From assembly GCF_017573465.1 (NCBI RefSeq), contig NZ_JAGEPF010000013.1, forward strand, positions 186,001-250,000: a DNA stretch of 64,000 nt, in the 5' to 3' direction. A model generated the notes under the pieces. That model had not been told where the DNA came from. It saw only the letters and a list, made by a program, of their open reading frames with translations, and ran no database searches. Both the position numbers and the translations under genes were made by a program. The stretch comes from Actinomadura violacea (GTDB lineage Bacteria > Actinomycetota > Actinomycetes > Streptosporangiales > Streptosporangiaceae). Below, in pieces: positions 59,484-64,000 of the stretch (its first letter is position 1; every line of letters begins with the position of its first letter).

Positions 59484-62400
59484 TCACCACCCCTCGGGCT
59501 TAGGGATATCCACAACCTTCCCTCCTTCATAGAAGGTGACGTTCTCCCAGTCAAGGTACCCTCTTTGCACCATTGACCCAATTTGCCCCATCTCCCATTC
59601 CGTGGCTCTCCAGTCATTCCCTCTTCCAGCCTTGTATGCCGCCATAAATTTTCCTGAAGGGTCGTCACCGTCAAATCCATCGAGCGCGACGGCGACCCGC
59701 GAGTTGGCTTTTAGTGATCCTGTGACGTTCGCCATCCATTGAGCATAAGGCTTTCCCCCGACCTGTCCGATGATCTCTGCGTATTCTGGACCATTAAAAG
59801 TATGACCGCCGACTTTCACTGCCAGCGCATCGGAGTGCTTTCCGATACCGAGCACCAGTGGTCCGTCACAGCCCACGTTGTTGTGAACCAGTACGGAACT
59901 GCCACCGGCAGCCGCCACAAAGTAGGTATGCAGCCCGTCAACGGTGAGGTTGTAGGTGACGGCTCGGTCGTTGTGGTCGCGCACCTTAAGGATACGGACC
60001 GTGGCGCCGGAGCCGGACTGGAGACGGTGGCCAGCGTGGAGTTGGTCAGCCCTCGTCCATGCGCGGGTCGTGGCGTCCCAATAGAGGTGGTTGTTCGTAC
60101 CCTTGATCGCACGGGGGCCGTTCGGCGTGGCGATTGTGACGTCCGTGTAGTGGCGATCCGTGTAGGTGACGTGGATCGCGGTCACGGTGTGGACTTGATC
60201 GCGCTCGCCCGGGGACGTCCCTGGAAGAGCGTCGGCGATCTCGTCGCCAACTTTGATTTTGTTGATCGCCTTTTCGGAGCCGTCGGCCATCTTGACTCTT
60301 GTAGGTCCGACGAAACTCATGCAGCCGGCCGCGTCTCTGAGCGCCTGCAGAACCTTCTGCGCCTGGCCGAGGTCAGACTCGATTTCCCCTATATTGCCAT
60401 CAGATAGATGCACCTTTCCCAGGATGGCCTTTTCTTCTTCTACTGCCGCTTCGGCCTCTGGCTCCAGTTCGTCGGTATAGGGATTTCCTGTGAGTTGGCC
60501 TGCTAGTTCACTGAGGGCTTCGAAGGCACTAATTACCCCTTGGAGGTCATCGTCGCTGAGCCGCAGTCCCCCGCAGCCAGCCGCCTTACTCGGGCTGGCG
60601 TCGGTCATGTCGTTGCAGTTGTAGAAGCTGATCCGCTTTTTAAGAGCCGTAATCTTGGCGAGCTGTGCAGTAATTTTCGATTGGAGAAGCCTCTTGCGCG
60701 CGGCGGCCTCAAGCAGTTCTAGGTACCGGAGTGCGGCTTGGCCGAGCTCATTTTGCCGTCGCCCGGATGCGGTATTTTTCGCACCACCATGGACGTTTGT
60801 GTCACCGCAATAGGAGTTGCAGCGTTGCGAACCGGTGGGCCAATCGGGATGTTGAATCTTTTGGATGCTGCAGTCATGGTTGACTTCGCAGCCGTCTGTG
60901 TGGAGGCCCGAAGGATCACTGCCCGTGATGGGATTAGAGGATGCGTAGGTGTAGCCGTTCTGTTGCTGGGTGTCGGTAGCTTCGAAGAGTGGGTCGAGCG
61001 ATTCGAATGCTCCGACGGAGGGGTCGTACCAGCGGGCTCCGAGGCTGGTAAGACCAGTGGAGGTGTCGTTGGGCTGGCCGAGGAAGCCACGGTTGTCGGG
61101 CCAGACCGCGGGGGTGGTGCCACGAGGGTTGCCGTAGGGGTCCTGCTGTCGCCACGTAGGGGTGGTCAGCGTGGAGTCGAGAGTGAGGGTGGCGGTCCCG
61201 TGCTGATCGCTGGCCTGGAAGGTGTAGGTGCCGCCGGTGCGGATGGCTTGTCCGCCGCCGGGGAGGGCGTAGTAGCGGGTTCCGGTGATGGTGCCGGCTT
61301 GGGTGTCGAGGGCGAGTTGTTCGCCCGGGAGGTACAGGGTGGTTTTCCCGGGGTCTTTCTGGAGGAGGAGTCCGCCGTCTGCGGTGTAGATGTAGCTGGA
61401 GCCTCCGGATTCGCCGGTGACGGCGGTGAGTTTTCCGGTGTCGTCCCAGGTGAGTGCTTGCTGACCTTGGTCTGGTGTGGTTCTGGTGGCGGTGTTGCCG
61501 TCGGCGTCGTAGGTGTAAGAGGTGGTGGCGTCGCTGGTACCGCCCGTGGTGGTGGTACCCGTGAGGGTGTGAGGCTGGCTGGCGCTGTTGCCGTCGTAGG
61601 CATAGGTGGTGGTGTGGTCGGCGCCACCGGTGAGGTTGTGCTGGATCTGGGCCTTCCGCTGGCCGAGGGCGTTGAAGGTCCAGGTGGTCCAGTAAGTGCC
61701 GCCGGCAACGCCGTCACCGATGGTGGAGGTGTCACCAGTGGATGGGTCGTTCTTACAGCCGTCGGTCGCGGTCCACGCCTGGATGAGGCGGTCCTGGGTG
61801 TCGTAGCCGAAGCATTGGGTTTCGGATTGGGCACCTTGGCGGACTTCGGTCTGTTTGGTGGGGTTGCCGGCTGGGTCGTAGGTGTAGCCGGTTTCGTCAA
61901 TCGGCGTGTTGGAAACAGCGGTGTTGACGATGTTGCTGTCGGTGAGCGCACCCGTGTGTGCGTCGTAGGCGTTGGTGAGGAAGGCGTGGTCACCGGTGTT
62001 GGCGCCGATTTCTTCCTGTGAGACCTGGCCGTAGGCGGTGTAGTCGGTCTTGTCGGCGTAGTGGGCGGCGCCCGCGAGACTGGTCGGCAACCACAGCGAA
62101 CCGGTGTAACCGTGGGTGACGTTCTCGGCCGGGAGCGCGCTTTGGGGTGCAGCCGGGAAGATGTCCTGGATGGGCAGGCCGGTGTTGGTGGCGTACCGCT
62201 CCCGGAAGGTATAGGTACCGCCGAGCGCGCCTTCACTTGTCGGGATGGTGATGGTGGTGCCGAGTGGCTCACCAAAAACGTTGAAGCCGGTGATCTGGCT
62301 GGTGTAGGCGTTGCCGCCGACGTAGGAGGCGGTGGTGGTCAGTTTGCCGATGGCGCGTGCGATGCCGGTGACGGCGTTGTTGCTGTTGTCGTAGGCCCAG

Positions 62401-64000
62401 GATGCGAGTTGGTTGGCGCCGCTGGTTCCGAAGTCGTGCTGGTCAGTGGTGGCCGCGTCGTACTCTCCGGTCTTGCGGTTGAGCGCGTCGTAGGTGAAGG
62501 AGATCGTCTTGTGGCGCGCGTCGGTCGTTTGGGCGATGTTGCCAACCGCGTCGTAGATGATGGTGGAGCTGCCTGCGTCAGGGTCGTCTTTGCTGGTGAT
62601 CTGGCCGAGGAGGTTCTTGGTACTCGACCAGTCATGGCCTGTGGAGTCCTTGACGTCGGTCTGTCGGCCGGCCTTGCTGATGGTGAAGGTAGTGGGCTGG
62701 ACGGTGCCGCCTGTGGCCGAGACCGTGGTGATCGGGGCACCGCCGCTGATGGCGACTTTGACGGTCGGCAGGGTGGTGTAGTCGTCGGTCTCGACAGTGC
62801 GGCCCAGGGCGTCGGTAACGGTGGCCTTGGCACCACCACCGGCGAAGGGCGTCCCGTTGCCGTCCAAGGGGACGGTAATGGTCTTGTTACCGCCGGACGA
62901 GCCGGTGGACTGGTCGTAGACGGTGGCAGTCTGCGACTTGACGTGGTTGTCGTTGCCGTTGGTGTTGTCGTAGGAGATCGCCAGTACATTGCGACCCGCC
63001 CCGTCGAAGGCGTTGACGGTCTGATTGGCGATCTCGGAATCCGCAACTCCAACCAGGGTGGCGCCGGGGGTAGTGCCGTCATCCCACCAGCCATTGTTGG
63101 TCTTGGTGGTCCACCCGCGGCTGTCGTAGAAGGTGTCGGTGACCAGGCGTCCGCCAGCCGGTGTCGGCGCTTGGCTCTGCCGAGGTCGCATCAGCGCGTC
63201 GTAGATCAGGGTGGAGGTGTTGTGACCCTGTGCCTCGTTCATCACCTGGGTGGTGACCACGGTCGGGTCGGTGTTGGACACCTGGTAGGAGAACGTCGCG
63301 TTAGCCGGGGCGGAAGTGGGCCGTTCATTGCCCCATTGGGCGATGATGCGCCCTAGGCCGTCGTAGTGGACGGTCGTGGTGGTGTTGTTAGTGCTGTTGG
63401 CGGTGTTGACAGCGCTGGTGTTGGGGTCGGTGGTGGAGATGGTGAGGCCACGTAGCGGATCCAGTGCCGCGCTGCTCACCTGGCCAAGAGGGTTGGTGAC
63501 GCTGGCACCGGTCGGGAGTCCGCCAGGTGAGGCCGTGTAGGTGGTCTGCGTGTGTCGCCCTAGCCCGTCGTAGGCGTTGTCGGGGCGTCCGTACTTGTCG
63601 TAGGTGGCGGCTGACTTGGTTCGATAGGTGAACGCGCCGCGGGTGCCGCTTTCGGCGACCTGCACGACGGAGATGTCACCCTTGGTTGGGGTGCCTTGCG
63701 GCCAGGTGGGGTTGGCTTGTTGGCTGAGCGAGGCCGCCATGGCCGGATTGTCATAGAAGGTGCGCTGGTCGGAAACCAGATCCTCGGTAGTGACGCCGGT
63801 GGGCGCGGTAAGGGCGTTGGTCTGGCCCGAGGTCGGGGCGCTGGCGCCGTCGGGGCTGGAACCTTCGCAGGCGACGCCGTCGACTTCGACTTCGGCGGGG
63901 AGAGCGGACACATTGTTGCCGGTGTTGGCGGGCGCGTAGGTGGTGATGCTGCATTGCCGCTGGTCGCTGCGAGTCAGATCGCCGTGGGCGTAGGCAACGA
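59484..64000 (-). CDS. RHS-repeat polymorphic toxin with HINT domain, 5' end outside the window
   Basis: At least 1500 residues are present and the frame stays open to the window edge. Many YD/RHS repeats are present (YDALNRKTGEYD, YDGLGRIIAQWG), and the core ends at the conserved GLTSLGARWYDPSVGAFESLDPL. A HINT autoprocessing domain (CMSFVGPTRVKMADGS ... GLHTYFVAAAGGSSVLVHNN) then releases a C-terminal toxin of about 125 residues (GIGKHSDALAVKVGGHTFNG ... PKPEGW) that I cannot assign. Such proteins deliver toxins to competing cells. Confidence 0.9.
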   Translation of the reverse strand, partial: VAYAHGDLTRSDQRQCSITTYAPANTGNNVSALPAEVEVDGVACEGSSPDGASAPTSGQTNALTAPTGVTTEDLVSDQRTFYDNPAMAASLSQQANPTWPQGTPTKGDISVVQVAESGTRGAFTYRTKSAATYDKYGRPDNAYDGLGRHTQTTYTASPGGLPTGASVTNPLGQVSSAALDPLRGLTISTTDPNTSAVNTANSTNNTTTTVHYDGLGRIIAQWGNERPTSAPANATFSYQVSNTDPTVVTTQVMNEAQGHNTSTLIYDALMRPRQSQAPTPAGGRLVTDTFYDSRGWTTKTNNGWWDDGTTPGATLVGVADSEIANQTVNAFDGAGRNVLAISYDNTNGNDNHVKSQTATVYDQSTGSSGGNKTITVPLDGNGTPFAGGGAKATVTDALGRTVETDDYTTLPTVKVAISGGAPITTVSATGGTVQPTTFTISKAGRQTDVKDSTGHDWSSTKNLLGQITSKDDPDAGSSTIIYDAVGNIAQTTDARHKTISFTYDALNRKTGEYDAATTDQHDFGTSGANQLASWAYDNSNNAVTGIARAIGKLTTTASYVGGNAYTSQITGFNVFGEPLGTTITIPTSEGALGGTYTFRERYATNTGLPIQDIFPAAPQSALPAENVTHGYTGSLWLPTSLAGAAHYADKTDYTAYGQVSQEEIGANTGDHAFLTNAYDAHTGALTDSNIVNTAVSNTPIDETGYTYDPAGNPTKQTEVRQGAQSETQCFGYDTQDRLIQAWTATDGCKNDPSTGDTSTIGDGVAGGTYWTTWTFNALGQRKAQIQHNLTGGADHTTTYAYDGNSASQPHTLTGTTTTGGTSDATTSYTYDADGNTATRTTPDQGQQALTWDDTGKLTAVTGESGGSSYIYTADGGLLLQKDPGKTTLYLPGEQLALDTQAGTITGTRYYALPGGGQAIRTGGTYTFQASDQHGTATLTLDSTLTTPTWRQQDPYGNPRGTTPAVWPDNRGFLGQPNDTSTGLTSLGARWYDPSVGAFESLDPLFEATDTQQQNGYTYASSNPITGSDPSGLHTDGCEVNHDCSIQKIQHPDWPTGSQRCNSYCGDTNVHGGAKNTASGRRQNELGQAALRYLELLEAAARKRLLQSKITAQLAKITALKKRISFYNCNDMTDASPSKAAGCGGLRLSDDDLQGVISAFEALSELAGQLTGNPYTDELEPEAEAAVEEEKAILGKVHLSDGNIGEIESDLGQAQKVLQALRDAAGCMSFVGPTRVKMADGSEKAINKIKVGDEIADALPGTSPGERDQVHTVTAIHVTYTDRHYTDVTIATPNGPRAIKGTNNHLYWDATTRAWTRADQLHAGHRLQSGSGATVRILKVRDHNDRAVTYNLTVDGLHTYFVAAAGGSSVLVHNNVGCDGPLVLGIGKHSDALAVKVGGHTFNGPEYAEIIGQVGGKPYAQWMANVTGSLKANSRVAVALDGFDGDDPSGKFMAAYKAGRGNDWRATEWEMGQIGSMVQRGYLDWENVTFYEGGKVVDIPKPEGW

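Noticed and set aside
59484..60330. True intein in the RHS protein
   Set aside because: The HINT-like block sits at the C-terminal toxin junction, as in pretoxin autoprocessing domains, and is not followed by a host protein half.

Overview
The window is chromosomal DNA of a high-GC, mycothiol-making actinomycete. The evidence is a mycothiol synthase, a GlnR-type nitrogen regulator, many GTG/TTG starts, a DivIVA-like coiled-coil protein, and large LuxR-type regulators with an AAA ATPase domain. The style suits Thermomonosporaceae/Streptosporangiales (for example Actinomadura) better than Streptomyces, but this is an inference from gene content and not a measured placement.

Layout. 1-3.3 kb: start of a DUF4395 gene behind a cysteine-containing leader peptide, a membrane thioredoxin, an ECF sigma/anti-sigma pair, a DUF2993 protein and a MoaD-like protein. 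3.5-18.4 kb: a nutrient block with glnR, a minus-strand run pstS-pstC-pstA-pstB-efeO-efeB-phosphoesterase driven from a PHO box, an HTH/membrane pair behind two tandem palindromes, mshD, a secreted 5'-nucleotidase and a DUF47-Pit phosphate transporter pair. 18.6-31.5 kb: a 1406-residue AAA protein, a gamma-carbonic anhydrase-like protein, a DivIVA-like protein, peptide deformylase, a multi-pass membrane protein with a foldable leader, and a two-component system divergent from a secreted serine protease. 31.7-44.6 kb: MpaB-type oxygenase, ribosome-rescue factor, secreted beta-helix protein, secreted M4 protease, LuxR regulator, secreted repeat protein, enoyl-CoA hydratase with SDR, a second SDR, and topoisomerase IB. 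44.7-57 kb: metallophosphoesterase/BON/nucleotidyltransferase operon, a Zur-box gene, secreted GH1, NlpC/P60 hydrolase, old yellow enzyme divergent from a LuxR regulator coupled to an ADP-ribosylglycohydrolase, dienelactone hydrolase, hotdog thioesterase and cytochrome P450. 57.1-64 kb: tRNA-Lys, a decayed transposase/integrase, a possible toxin scrap, a small putative immunity gene, and a long RHS polymorphic toxin that runs off the window.

How it works together. The left half is mainly phosphate supply: high-affinity Pst, low-affinity Pit, a secreted phosphoesterase and a 5'-nucleotidase, with iron-uptake genes efeO and efeB inside the Pst run. The right end is an accessory island next to a tRNA gene.

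The most unusual structure is a three-hairpin module present once at 4.3 kb and twice in tandem at 16.3 kb. Each copy fills a gap between convergent genes. Its long stems change sequence while staying paired, and its loops are nearly constant. Other notable signals are two mutually exclusive RNA folds before the membrane protein at 26.3 kb, 11-bp-phased operator repeats between the response regulator and its divergent protease, and short tandem arrays that run exactly into three minus-strand stop codons.
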